From the NCBI RefSeq assembly GCF_036227325.1, contig NZ_CP109467.1:682001-746000 (forward strand): a stretch of DNA of 64,000 bases, in the 5' to 3' direction. How positions within the stretch are numbered: the first letter of the stretch is position 1; every line of letters starts with the position of its first letter. Of the stretch, positions 8,115 through 15,593 are shown piece by piece. The notes beneath the pieces were generated by a model. That model was not told the DNA's origin. It saw only the letters and a list, made by a program, of their open reading frames with translations, and did not search any database. The position numbers and the translations under genes are program-made. The stretch comes from Streptomyces sp. NBC_01465. Its GTDB lineage: Bacteria; Actinomycetota; Actinomycetes; Streptomycetales; Streptomycetaceae.

Positions 8115-8642
8115 ATGAAGACCCGCCTGAACGGCAAGGAGCCGGAGCTCGACCCGACGGCCTTCGCCGCGCCGACCTCCGTGCTGATCGGCGAAGTGAC
8201 CATGGCTGCGGGTTCCAGCGTCTGGTACCACACGGTGCTCCGCGCCGACTGCGGTCCGATCGTGCTCGGCGCCGACAGCAACATCCAGGACAACTGCACG
8301 GTCCATGTGGACTTCGGCTTCCCGGTGACGGTGGGCGAGCGCGTCTCGGTCGGGCACAACGCGGTGCTGCACGGCTGCACGATCGAGGACGACGTCCTGG
8401 TCGGCATGGGTGCCACGGTCCTCAACGGGGCCCGGATCGGCGCCGGTTCACTGGTCGCCGCGCAGGCGCTCGTACCGCAGGGGATGCAGGTCCCGCCCGG
8501 TTCGCTGGTCGCGGGTGTGCCCGCCAAGGTCAAGCGTGAGCTGACCGAGGAGGAGCGCGAGACGATCAAGCTCAACGCCGCGATGTACCTGGGCCTCGCG
8601 AAGGCTCACGAGGAGGCTCATCGCGAGGCGGACGACTCCTGA
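8115..8642 (+). CDS. Gamma carbonic anhydrase-like protein
   Basis: 175 residues, ATG at 8115 preceded by AGAGGCAGAG. It is a left-handed beta-helix protein with the layout of gamma-class carbonic anhydrases and the PaaY/YrdA group. VWYHTVLRADCGPIVLG is followed by NIQDNCTVHVDFGFP and VGHNAVLHGCTI. The three histidines expected to bind the metal are in TVHVDF, SVGHNA and VLHGCT. The end VPAKVKRELTEEE followed by a C-terminal helix is standard. It may hydrate CO2 or be a non-catalytic relative; PaaY-type members hydrolyse CoA thioesters, so the substrate is open. Confidence 0.88.
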   Translation: MKTRLNGKEPELDPTAFAAPTSVLIGEVTMAAGSSVWYHTVLRADCGPIVLGADSNIQDNCTVHVDFGFPVTVGERVSVGHNAVLHGCTIEDDVLVGMGATVLNGARIGAGSLVAAQALVPQGMQVPPGSLVAGVPAKVKRELTEEERETIKLNAAMYLGLAKAHEEAHREADDS

Positions 8643-8652
8643 CCGGGCGGGC

Positions 8653-9306
8653 TCAGTCGGTGGCCGGCACCGTTTCGGCCGCCGCTGCCGACTCGTGCCG
8701 GGCCTGCGCCTTCTTGGCCCGGTTCCTGACGACGAGCATCGAACCGACCCCGATGAGCACGGCGAGCGCCAGGCCCGCGTAGCTGAAGTTCTTGAGGTAC
8801 GTCTCGGCACGGCTGCCCACGTAGTAGATGACGGCGGTCGTGCCGCCCGCCCAGACGATGCCGCCCAGCACGTTGGCGATCAGGAACTTCCAGTACGGCA
8901 TGTGCAGGACGCCCGCGAGCGGACCCGCGAAGATCCGCAGGAACGCGATGAACCGGCCGAAGAAGACCGCCCACATGCCCCACTTCTGGAACGACCGCTC
9001 CGCCATGGCCACATGGGATTCGCTGAAGTGTCTGGGGAACTTGGCGCCCAGCCAGGCCAGCAGCGGTCGTCCGCCCTTGCGGCCGATGGCATAGCCGATC
9101 GAGTCGCCGATGATCGCTCCGGCCGTGGCGCAGACGCCGACGAGCACCGGGTTGATGTGCCCGCTCTGCGAGGAGAGCAGCGCCGCACTCACCAGGACGA
9201 TCTCGCCCGGCAGGGGAATGCCGAGGCTCTCCACCCCGATCACCAGCGCCACCAGAAGGTAGACGAGGGCCGCAGGCACGCTGTCGAGCCATTCCTGGAC
9301 GTGCAA
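8653..9306 (-). CDS. DedA-family inner membrane protein
   Basis: 217 residues. I place the start at the TTG at 9306 because GGGAGG lies eight bases upstream and this begins just before the first helix; a longer open frame to 9447 is Arg-rich and unlike the family. DedA features: GIPLPGEIVL, then GDSIGYAIGRKGG, and the FFGRFIAFLRIFAGPLAG segment with the conserved arginines. Four or five membrane segments. DedA proteins are proposed proton-dependent lipid-carrier transporters or scramblases affecting envelope homeostasis. A second member of the wider VTT superfamily is at 20679-21398, and uppP, which acts on the same kind of lipid carrier, at 21486-22361. Confidence 0.88.
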   Translation of the reverse strand: MHVQEWLDSVPAALVYLLVALVIGVESLGIPLPGEIVLVSAALLSSQSGHINPVLVGVCATAGAIIGDSIGYAIGRKGGRPLLAWLGAKFPRHFSESHVAMAERSFQKWGMWAVFFGRFIAFLRIFAGPLAGVLHMPYWKFLIANVLGGIVWAGGTTAVIYYVGSRAETYLKNFSYAGLALAVLIGVGSMLVVRNRAKKAQARHESAAAAETVPATD

Positions 9307-9352
9307 GGCCGCATCCTCCCGTTTGGTGGTCCTTGTCCGGCAGCCTACCTGG

Positions 9353-11821
9353 TCACACCGACACGTCCGCCTGAGCGGTGAGCCGCAGATCCCTTGCCGA
9401 TGCGCCGACTTGGACCGTCCGCGGACCGGTCCCCAGCGCCCATGCACCGCGGGCCGTGTCCCAGGACGAGAGCGAGCGCCTCGTGATCCGGACGGTCACA
9501 TCGCGGCGCTCCCCGGGCTGCAGCTCCAGCCGCCGGTAGCCGGCCAGCGCCCGCTTCACCTGGTCGAGGCGGAGCTCCGCAGAGGGGCCGACGTAGACCT
9601 GTGCGACCTCGGTGCCGGGGCGCGGTCCGGTGTTGACGACGGTGAAACGCACATCGAGGCCGCCGCCGGGGACGGGGCGCACGCTGAGGTTCTCGTAGGC
9701 GAACGTGGTGTACGAGAGCCCGTGCCCGAAGGGGAACAGCGGCTCGACACCCTCCGCGTCGTACCAGCGGTAGCCGAGACGGATGCCCTCCGTGTACTCC
9801 TCCTTCCCGTCGACGCCCGGGTAGCGGCGCGGATCCCCGGCCACCGGATGCCGGTCGTCGGAGACGGGGAACGTCTGGGTGAGGCGGCCGCCGGGATCGC
9901 AGTCGCCGAAGAGGACCGCGGCGGTGGCGGCCGCGCCCTCCTGGCCCGGGTAGTACATCTGCAGGACGGCGGCGGTGCGCTCCAGCCAGGGCATGGCCGT
10001 GGCCGATGAGGTGTTGAGGACCACGGTGGTACGGGGATTGACCGCGGTCACCGCCTCGATCAGCTCGCGCTGGTGGCCGGGGAGCGCGAGCGAGGTGCGG
10101 TCCTGTCCCTCGGTGGCGTCCTCGTAGGCGAAGAGCACGACGCTGTACGCGGTCCACGCGGCCAGCATCGCCTCGGCGACATCGGCGGCGCGGGTGGCGC
10201 CGGTGGTCCTGCGCAGCCGGAAGATGCGGTTCTTGGCGCCGCCGTGTGCCGTGATCCGGAGCCGGTGGGGGCCGGCCATGAGGTGCAGGGTTCTGCGGCG
10301 GACGGCGAGGCCGTCGGGGGCGATGCTGGTCATGGAGCCGGGCAGGAACTCCCCGTATCCCGGTGCGAGGGGGAAGAGTTCCTCGCCGTCGAGCGTGATC
10401 TGCGGGCGCAGCCCCTCGTAGTGGACGACGAAGGTCCACTCGTCGTCGGCGTCGACAGTGAGGGTCCCGTCGTACGTCCAGGGGCGTCCTGCCCGGACGG
10501 TCTGCCCCTCGAAGTCCGCGCCCGGCGAGAGGGATACGGGTGGCAGCGGTTTGCCGAAGAGGTCCTCGCCGAGTGCGTAGGTGACTCTCGCGCCCTCTCC
10601 CGCACGGTCCGTGATGACCTCGAAGGGGCTGTCGGCACGGTCGGGCACCACCCGCGCGCTGCCTCCGCCGCCCACGCAGGGGACGGTTCCGGTGGGGCCG
10701 ATGACGGCGATGCTCTGTGCGGCGGGCCCGGTCAGCGGCAGCGTCTGCCGCTCGTTGCGCAGCAGGGTGGCCCCGGCCTTGGCGACGGCGAAGGCGGTGC
10801 GCGCTCCGGCCTTCGCGTCGCGGTCGGGGCGCGGCGGCGGGGTGCTGTCGAGCAGGCCGAAGCGCTCCATCACGGAGAGGATCCGGCGTACGGAACGGTC
10901 GACGAGCGATTCGGGGACCGAGCCGCTTCGGACGGCTCTGCGCAGCGCGTCGCCGAAGTAGGTGTCGTTCGGCATCTCCATGTCGAGCCCTGCCGCGATC
11001 GAGGCGACCGTGCTGTGGGCGGCGAACCAGTCGGTCATGACCCAGCCGTCGAAGTTCCAGCGGTCGCGCAGGACTCCGGTGAGCAGGGCCTTGTTCTCGC
11101 AGGCGAAAACCCCGCCGACCTTGTTGTACGCGGCCATCACCGCACCGGGGCGGGCGCCGACCGCGGCCTCGAAGGCGCGCAGCCACACCTCGTTCAGGGC
11201 CTGGTCGCCGACGGTCACGTCGACGGTCATGCGGTCCCGCTCCTGGTTGTTCAGGGCGAAGTGCTTGACCGTGGCGATCAGTCCCTCGCCCTGAATGCCC
11301 CTGATCTCCTCGGCGACGAGGTCGGCGGCCAGGAGCGGGTCCTCGCCGAAGGTCTCGAAGTTGCGGCCCGCGTACGGCGTACGGATCAGATTGACCATGG
11401 GTGAGAGCAACACGTCGAGGCCGAGCGCGCGGCCCTCGCGTCCGATGACCCGGCCGTAGGCGCGGGCGAGTGCGGGGTCGAAGGCGGAGGCGAGCAGGAC
11501 GGGGGCGGGCAGGGCGGTGGCCCGGCCGTCGATCCGTACGCCCGCGGGCCCGTCGGCCAGGCGCAGCGGCGGAATGCCGAGGCGGGCGACGCCGGGGACG
11601 AATCCGGCCTGCCCCAGGCCCGCCGGGTCCTCGGCGCCGTGCAGGAAGCCGATCTTCTCGTCGAGGGTGAGGCGGGCGAGGAGCGATTCGACGCGCGGTC
11701 CGGCGCCGCGGGGCGCGGCTGCCCGTACGGGAGCGGCGAGGGCGCCGGTCGCGGCTGCCGCGACGGTGACGGCCCCGCTCAGGAGCCGTAGCGCTGATCT
11801 CCGGGAGAGTTGTCGGGGCAT
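9353..11821 (-). CDS. Secreted glycoside hydrolase family 3 (beta-glucosidase type) with PA14 insert
   Basis: 822 residues from the ATG at 11821, which has AAGGAG upstream; the frame stays open 24 codons further. A Tat-type signal (SRRSALRLL plus an Ala-rich stretch, signal about 1-35) points to export folded. The GH3 N-domain follows: TVKHFALNN and, near residue 263, VMTDWFA, whose Asp is the family nucleophile. The C-domain contains VLNTSSATAMPW and FGDCDPGGRLTQTFP. A PA14-like insertion (WTYDGTLTVDADDEWTF onward) and a C-terminal fibronectin III-like domain (EVAQVYVG) complete the layout of large actinobacterial beta-glucosidases. It cleaves terminal sugars from beta-glycosides outside the cell; the exact linkage is not readable. 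No sugar transporter is adjacent. Confidence 0.92.
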   Translation of the reverse strand: MPRQLSRRSALRLLSGAVTVAAAATGALAAPVRAAAPRGAGPRVESLLARLTLDEKIGFLHGAEDPAGLGQAGFVPGVARLGIPPLRLADGPAGVRIDGRATALPAPVLLASAFDPALARAYGRVIGREGRALGLDVLLSPMVNLIRTPYAGRNFETFGEDPLLAADLVAEEIRGIQGEGLIATVKHFALNNQERDRMTVDVTVGDQALNEVWLRAFEAAVGARPGAVMAAYNKVGGVFACENKALLTGVLRDRWNFDGWVMTDWFAAHSTVASIAAGLDMEMPNDTYFGDALRRAVRSGSVPESLVDRSVRRILSVMERFGLLDSTPPPRPDRDAKAGARTAFAVAKAGATLLRNERQTLPLTGPAAQSIAVIGPTGTVPCVGGGGSARVVPDRADSPFEVITDRAGEGARVTYALGEDLFGKPLPPVSLSPGADFEGQTVRAGRPWTYDGTLTVDADDEWTFVVHYEGLRPQITLDGEELFPLAPGYGEFLPGSMTSIAPDGLAVRRRTLHLMAGPHRLRITAHGGAKNRIFRLRRTTGATRAADVAEAMLAAWTAYSVVLFAYEDATEGQDRTSLALPGHQRELIEAVTAVNPRTTVVLNTSSATAMPWLERTAAVLQMYYPGQEGAAATAAVLFGDCDPGGRLTQTFPVSDDRHPVAGDPRRYPGVDGKEEYTEGIRLGYRWYDAEGVEPLFPFGHGLSYTTFAYENLSVRPVPGGGLDVRFTVVNTGPRPGTEVAQVYVGPSAELRLDQVKRALAGYRRLELQPGERRDVTVRITRRSLSSWDTARGAWALGTGPRTVQVGASARDLRLTAQADVSV

Positions 11822-11934
11822 GGGCCGGCCGCTCCTTCGCATAACGGTGTGCCAAACAGCCGTAATTCGGCATATAAGCGCACTATGCGTCACGGTCTGC
11901 CGGACACGCCGTCAGGCGGCGCGCGCCGTACGCG

Positions 11935-11960
11935 AAAAAGGCGCCCGCGGCGGGGCGCCC
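11935..11960 (-). terminator. Intrinsic terminator after the thioesterase gene
   Basis: On the minus strand a GGGCGCC/GGCGCCC stem (11940-11946 with 11953-11959, six-base loop) is followed by five T residues (11935-11939). It lies 23 bases after the stop of the thioesterase gene, the classic position and form for factor-independent termination. Confidence 0.75.
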
Positions 11961-11982
11961 TTCTCGTCGGTCCTTCGGTGGC

Positions 11983-12435
11983 TCAGCTGTTGGGACGCAG
12001 CGTCCAGACCACGTTGACCTCGCCGGTCACGGCGCCGTCCTCGCGCTGGATGGCGACGGCGACGGGGAACTCGGGGCGCTCGCCCTTGTCCAGCTCCGCC
12101 ACCACGTCGGCAATGGGCCGACCCAGGGTGGCGGTCGCGGTGACCACGCCCCTGGCGATCTTCTTGAAGGCGATGTCGGCCGTGACGGGGAGCGGCACGG
12201 CGCGGCTCAGCTGGTCACCGAAGGCGGCGAGGACGATCGCGCCGCTCGCGGACTCGGCGAGCGTGAACATGGCACCTGCGTGCGGTCCGCCGACGTGGTT
12301 CTGGTACTCGGGCTGGTCCGGGAGGCGCAGGACGGCGCGCTCCGGGGTCGTCTCCAGGTACTCCAGGTTGAGGGTCTTGACCATGGGGACCGTCGCGGCG
12401 AGCAACTCGCCGAGGGACATCTGCTCTTCGCTCAT
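11983..12435 (-). CDS. PaaI/DUF4442-type hotdog-fold thioesterase
   Basis: 150 residues from the ATG at 12435. The hotdog signature is seen in YQNHVGGPHAGAMFTLAESASGA, where the HAGAMFTLAE helix is the central helix of PaaI-like acyl-CoA thioesterases, followed by four strands ending GEVNVVWTLR. The catalytic residue position is occupied by the Asn/His of NHVGGPHAG rather than a classical Asp, as in DUF4442 members. It probably hydrolyses a short or aromatic acyl-CoA in the cytoplasm. It is divergent from the MFS exporter gene (98 bases between starts) and followed by an intrinsic terminator, so it is a single-gene unit. Confidence 0.82.
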   Translation of the reverse strand: MSEEQMSLGELLAATVPMVKTLNLEYLETTPERAVLRLPDQPEYQNHVGGPHAGAMFTLAESASGAIVLAAFGDQLSRAVPLPVTADIAFKKIARGVVTATATLGRPIADVVAELDKGERPEFPVAVAIQREDGAVTGEVNVVWTLRPNS

Positions 12436-12532
12436 GGACCGAGATGTTACCCACGAGTAGAAGTGCTTGACCATCCCCTCCTGCCCGCGCATTGAGTTGG
12501 CAACCACGCACCTCAGCGGCCATAGTCCCGTG

Positions 12533-13825
12533 GTGACCACACCCATCGACGCCCGCCGCATACGTCGTCCCGCCTGGGCGGGACGCAACTACACCCTCCT
12601 CACCTCAGCGGCGATCGTGACGAATCTCGGGGCGAGCGGCGCGCTGATCGCGTCGGCGTTCGCGGTCCTGGAGTCGGGCGGCGACGCCGGCGACGTAGGT
12701 CTGGTGGCGGCGGCCCGCACCGTCCCGCTCGTCCTCTTCCTGCTCATCGGCGGGGCACTCGCCGACCGGCTCCCGCGCCACCGGGTGATGGTCGCGGCCA
12801 ACGCCCTCAACTGCCTCTCGCAGGCCGCCTTCGCCGTACTCGTACTGACCGGCGACCCGCAGCTGTGGCAGATGATGCTGCTCACCGCGCTCTGCGGCAC
12901 CGGCCAGGCCTTCTTCTCGCCCGCCTCGGAGGGCATGCTGCTCTCCACCGTCAGCGGCGAACAGGCGAGCCGGGCCTTCGCCCTCTACCGGATGGCCATG
13001 CAGAGCGCCGGAATCGGCGGCGCGGCCCTCGGCGGCGCACTGATCGCCGCGGTCGGACCGGGCTGGGTGCTGGCCGTGGACGCCGCCGCCTTCGCGGTGG
13101 CCGGCTCGCTGCGCGCCTTCCTCGACGTCGGTCACATCCCCCGGCGCGAGCCGGGCGGCGGGATGATCTCCGATCTCCGCGAGGGCTGGCAGGAGTTCAT
13201 CAGCCGTCCCTGGCTGTGGTCGGTCGTGGTCCAGTTCGCGGTCGTCAACGCGGTCGTGGGCGCCGCCGAGGCGGTGTACGGACCGCTCGTCGCACGGGAC
13301 AGCCTCGGTGGTCCCGGACCCTGGGGACTGGCGCTCGCCGCCTTCGGCGCGGGAACGGTCGGCGGTGCGCTCGTGATGATGCGCTGGAAGCCGAGGCGGC
13401 TGCTGCTCGCCGGATCGCTCTGCGTCTTCCCGCTCGCCCTGCCGTCGGCGGCCCTCGCGCTGCCCACGTCCGCCGGGGTGCTGATGGCGGTCATGTTCCT
13501 GACCGGGATCTCCGTCCAGGTCTTCGGCGTCTCGTGGATGACGGCGCTGCACCAGGAGATCCCGGAGGAGAAATTCTCCCGGGTTTCCGCCTACGACTGG
13601 CTCGGCTCGATCGCCATGCTCCCTCTCGCGACCGCACTCGCCGGACCCGCGGAGAGTCTCTTCGGCCGGTCGGCGGCGCTGTGGGGCTGCTCCGGGCTGA
13701 TCGTGCTGCTCACCGCGGCGGTGCTGTGCGTTCCCGCCGTACGGAATCTGGAGCTACGGACTCCGAAGCCCGCCCCGGCCGAGCCGTCAGCCGACGTGGA
13801 AAGCCCCGTCGGGCGGCTCGGGTGA
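12533..13825 (+). CDS. MFS transporter
   Basis: 430 residues with about twelve membrane helices. The start is one of two adjacent GTG codons (12530 or 12533); no strong ribosome site helps decide. GGALADRLPRHRVMV is the loop 2-3 motif of the major facilitator superfamily (G-x-x-x-D-R-x-x-R-R), and ALCGTGQAFFSPA resembles helix 5 of drug exporters. Family relatives (enterobactin exporter EntS-like MFS) export small molecules by proton antiport. Its 3' end overlaps the convergent spermidine-synthase-like gene by 39 bases. No dedicated regulator is adjacent. Substrate unknown. Confidence 0.87.
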   Translation: MTTPIDARRIRRPAWAGRNYTLLTSAAIVTNLGASGALIASAFAVLESGGDAGDVGLVAAARTVPLVLFLLIGGALADRLPRHRVMVAANALNCLSQAAFAVLVLTGDPQLWQMMLLTALCGTGQAFFSPASEGMLLSTVSGEQASRAFALYRMAMQSAGIGGAALGGALIAAVGPGWVLAVDAAAFAVAGSLRAFLDVGHIPRREPGGGMISDLREGWQEFISRPWLWSVVVQFAVVNAVVGAAEAVYGPLVARDSLGGPGPWGLALAAFGAGTVGGALVMMRWKPRRLLLAGSLCVFPLALPSAALALPTSAGVLMAVMFLTGISVQVFGVSWMTALHQEIPEEKFSRVSAYDWLGSIAMLPLATALAGPAESLFGRSAALWGCSGLIVLLTAAVLCVPAVRNLELRTPKPAPAEPSADVESPVGRLG

Positions 13826-14632
13826 GGCGACCGCCTCCGCGTCCCGTACCGGCTGCGCCTTCCCGATGAACCGCTCCAGCGACGCCCCGTGCTCGACCCG
13901 GGCGGGGAAGGCGTCGGATGCCGTACGGCGGGCCAGGCGAGCCGTGTCGATCTCGGTGTGCGAGGCGACCAGGACCGCGTTACCGAAGCGGCGGCCGCGC
14001 AGCACGGCCGGCTCGGCGATCAGTGCGATCTCCGCGAACACGGCCCGGAAATTGGCCAGTTGGGAGCGGAGGAAGGCGAAGGGGGCACCGTCGGCGAGGT
14101 TCGCCGCGTAGATCCCGTCCGGCTTCAGAGCCCGCTCGGCCGACTGTGCGTACTCGACCGAGGTGAGATGCGCGGGCACCCGGGAGCCGCCGAAGACATC
14201 GGCGATCAGCACATCGGCACGGGCGGCAGGGACTCCTTCGAGCCAGTGGCGCGCATCGGCCGCGTGCACGGCGATGCCCGAGCCGTCCGGCAGGGGCAGA
14301 TGCTCCTCGATCAGGGCGAGCAGGCCGCGGTCCGCCTCCACGACGTCCTGGCGTGAGCCCGGACGGGTCGCCGCCACGTAGCGCGGCAGGGTGAGCGCGC
14401 CGCCGCCGAGGTGGAGCACTTCCAGCGGGTCGCCCTCGCCGCCGGTGCAGTCCACGACATGGGCGAGCCTGCGGGCGTACTCGAACTCCAGATACGCCGG
14501 GTCGTCCAGGTCGACATAGGACTGCGGCGCACCGTCCACGGTGAGCAGCCAGGCCCGCTCCCGGTCCACGTCGGGCATCAGCTTGGCGGTGCCCCCGTCC
14601 ACGTCCCGGATCACCGGTATCTGTTCGCTCAC
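13787..14632 (-). CDS. Spermidine-synthase-like SAM-dependent methyltransferase fold protein
   Basis: 281 residues from a GTG at 14632 that overlaps the stop of the patatin gene (GTGA, four bases), so translation is coupled. The core has LEVLHLGGGALTLPRYV as the nucleotide-binding glycine loop, then VVEADRGLLALIEEHLPL, DARHWLEGV and VLIADVFGGSRVPAHLTSVEY, the order found in spermidine synthases and the fused MFS/spermidine-synthase-like group. The aminopropyltransferase substrate residues are not clearly conserved and no decarboxylase for SAM is nearby. It may therefore be a methyltransferase or a non-polyamine relative. Actinobacteria commonly carry such single-domain copies of unknown role. 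Confidence 0.75.
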   Translation of the reverse strand: MSEQIPVIRDVDGGTAKLMPDVDRERAWLLTVDGAPQSYVDLDDPAYLEFEYARRLAHVVDCTGGEGDPLEVLHLGGGALTLPRYVAATRPGSRQDVVEADRGLLALIEEHLPLPDGSGIAVHAADARHWLEGVPAARADVLIADVFGGSRVPAHLTSVEYAQSAERALKPDGIYAANLADGAPFAFLRSQLANFRAVFAEIALIAEPAVLRGRRFGNAVLVASHTEIDTARLARRTASDAFPARVEHGASLERFIGKAQPVRDAEAVASPEPPDGAFHVG

Positions 14633-15483
14633 GCCTTCATTGTGCCGCCCGTCCAGAGCGCGGCGACCGCCTCGGCGTGCGCGGCGGCCTGGGCGCGGCC
14701 CGCGCGGGCGGCGGGGGCTCGGTGCGCGGGGTCCAGCACATTGCGCCCGAAGGCCTTCTTGGCGGCCGGGCCGGGGGTGATGACCTCGACGCGGGCCCCT
14801 TCGCCGGCGAGGTTCGCGGCCTGACGGCGCGGGGAGACGATGACTCCGCCGCCCGTGGCGCTGGGGGCGATGACGACGACGCGCGCGTATCCGGCGGCGA
14901 GGTGGGCGTTGGCGGTCGAGTGCACACCCCCGTCGATCCACTTCCGCCCCTCGATGGTCACGGCGGGCCACACCCCCGGCACGGCGCAGCTGGCCGCGAC
15001 GGCGTCCACGACCGGAACGCCGCTGTCCCTCCCGAACGCCCTGAGCTCACCGGTGACCGCATCGACGGCGGTGACAAGCAGGGGCCGCGAGGGCCACACG
15101 TGCGAGACGAGCCGCCGGGCGATGACCTCGCGCCGGGCGGCGCCGTCGGCCCTGTCGTCCGGTCCCATCCGGGCCAGCTTCTGCGCGTACGCCTCAGGGG
15201 TACGGGAGGTGAGCGCGGCCCGTGCGAAGCGGAGGAGCAGCCCCGTGCCGAAGTGGGCAGCCGTCTCGCCCTGGGGGTCGACCAGTTGGCGCTCGTACAG
15301 CTCGGGCAGCATCAGCTTCCCGGAGGTGAGCTGCGCGCCGACGACCGCCCCCGCGGAGGAGCCGATCACCAGGTCCGCGGTGGAGAGATCGACGCCCGCC
15401 TCCGCGAGGCCGTACAGGATGCCGATCTCCCAGCCGACGCCGGTGAGTCCGCCGGCGCCCAGTACGAGTGCTGTATCCGTCAT
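14629..15483 (-). CDS. Patatin-like phospholipase
   Basis: 284 residues. The patatin fold is clear: VLGAGGLTGVGWEIGIL forms the oxyanion-hole glycine stretch, IGSSAGAVVGAQ supplies the nucleophile serine in G-x-S-x-G, and KWIDGGVHSTAN gives the aspartate of the Ser-Asp dyad (D-G-G). It would hydrolyse acyl esters of phospholipids or related lipids. No signal peptide, so cytoplasmic or membrane-associated. The 3' end overlaps the next gene by four bases, so it forms a two-gene operon with the spermidine-synthase-like gene; no functional link between the two is known to me. Confidence 0.88.
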   Translation of the reverse strand: MTDTALVLGAGGLTGVGWEIGILYGLAEAGVDLSTADLVIGSSAGAVVGAQLTSGKLMLPELYERQLVDPQGETAAHFGTGLLLRFARAALTSRTPEAYAQKLARMGPDDRADGAARREVIARRLVSHVWPSRPLLVTAVDAVTGELRAFGRDSGVPVVDAVAASCAVPGVWPAVTIEGRKWIDGGVHSTANAHLAAGYARVVVIAPSATGGGVIVSPRRQAANLAGEGARVEVITPGPAAKKAFGRNVLDPAHRAPAARAGRAQAAAHAEAVAALWTGGTMKA

Positions 15484-15593
15484 GGGCGCAGTGTGGCCCG
15501 TGCCCCGCGCCGTACGGAAGAGCCGGCCGCGCGAAGCCCCGGGGCCCGAAATCCCGTTGGCGTCGGCCTACCGCTGCGACATGCTGGGGCCCG

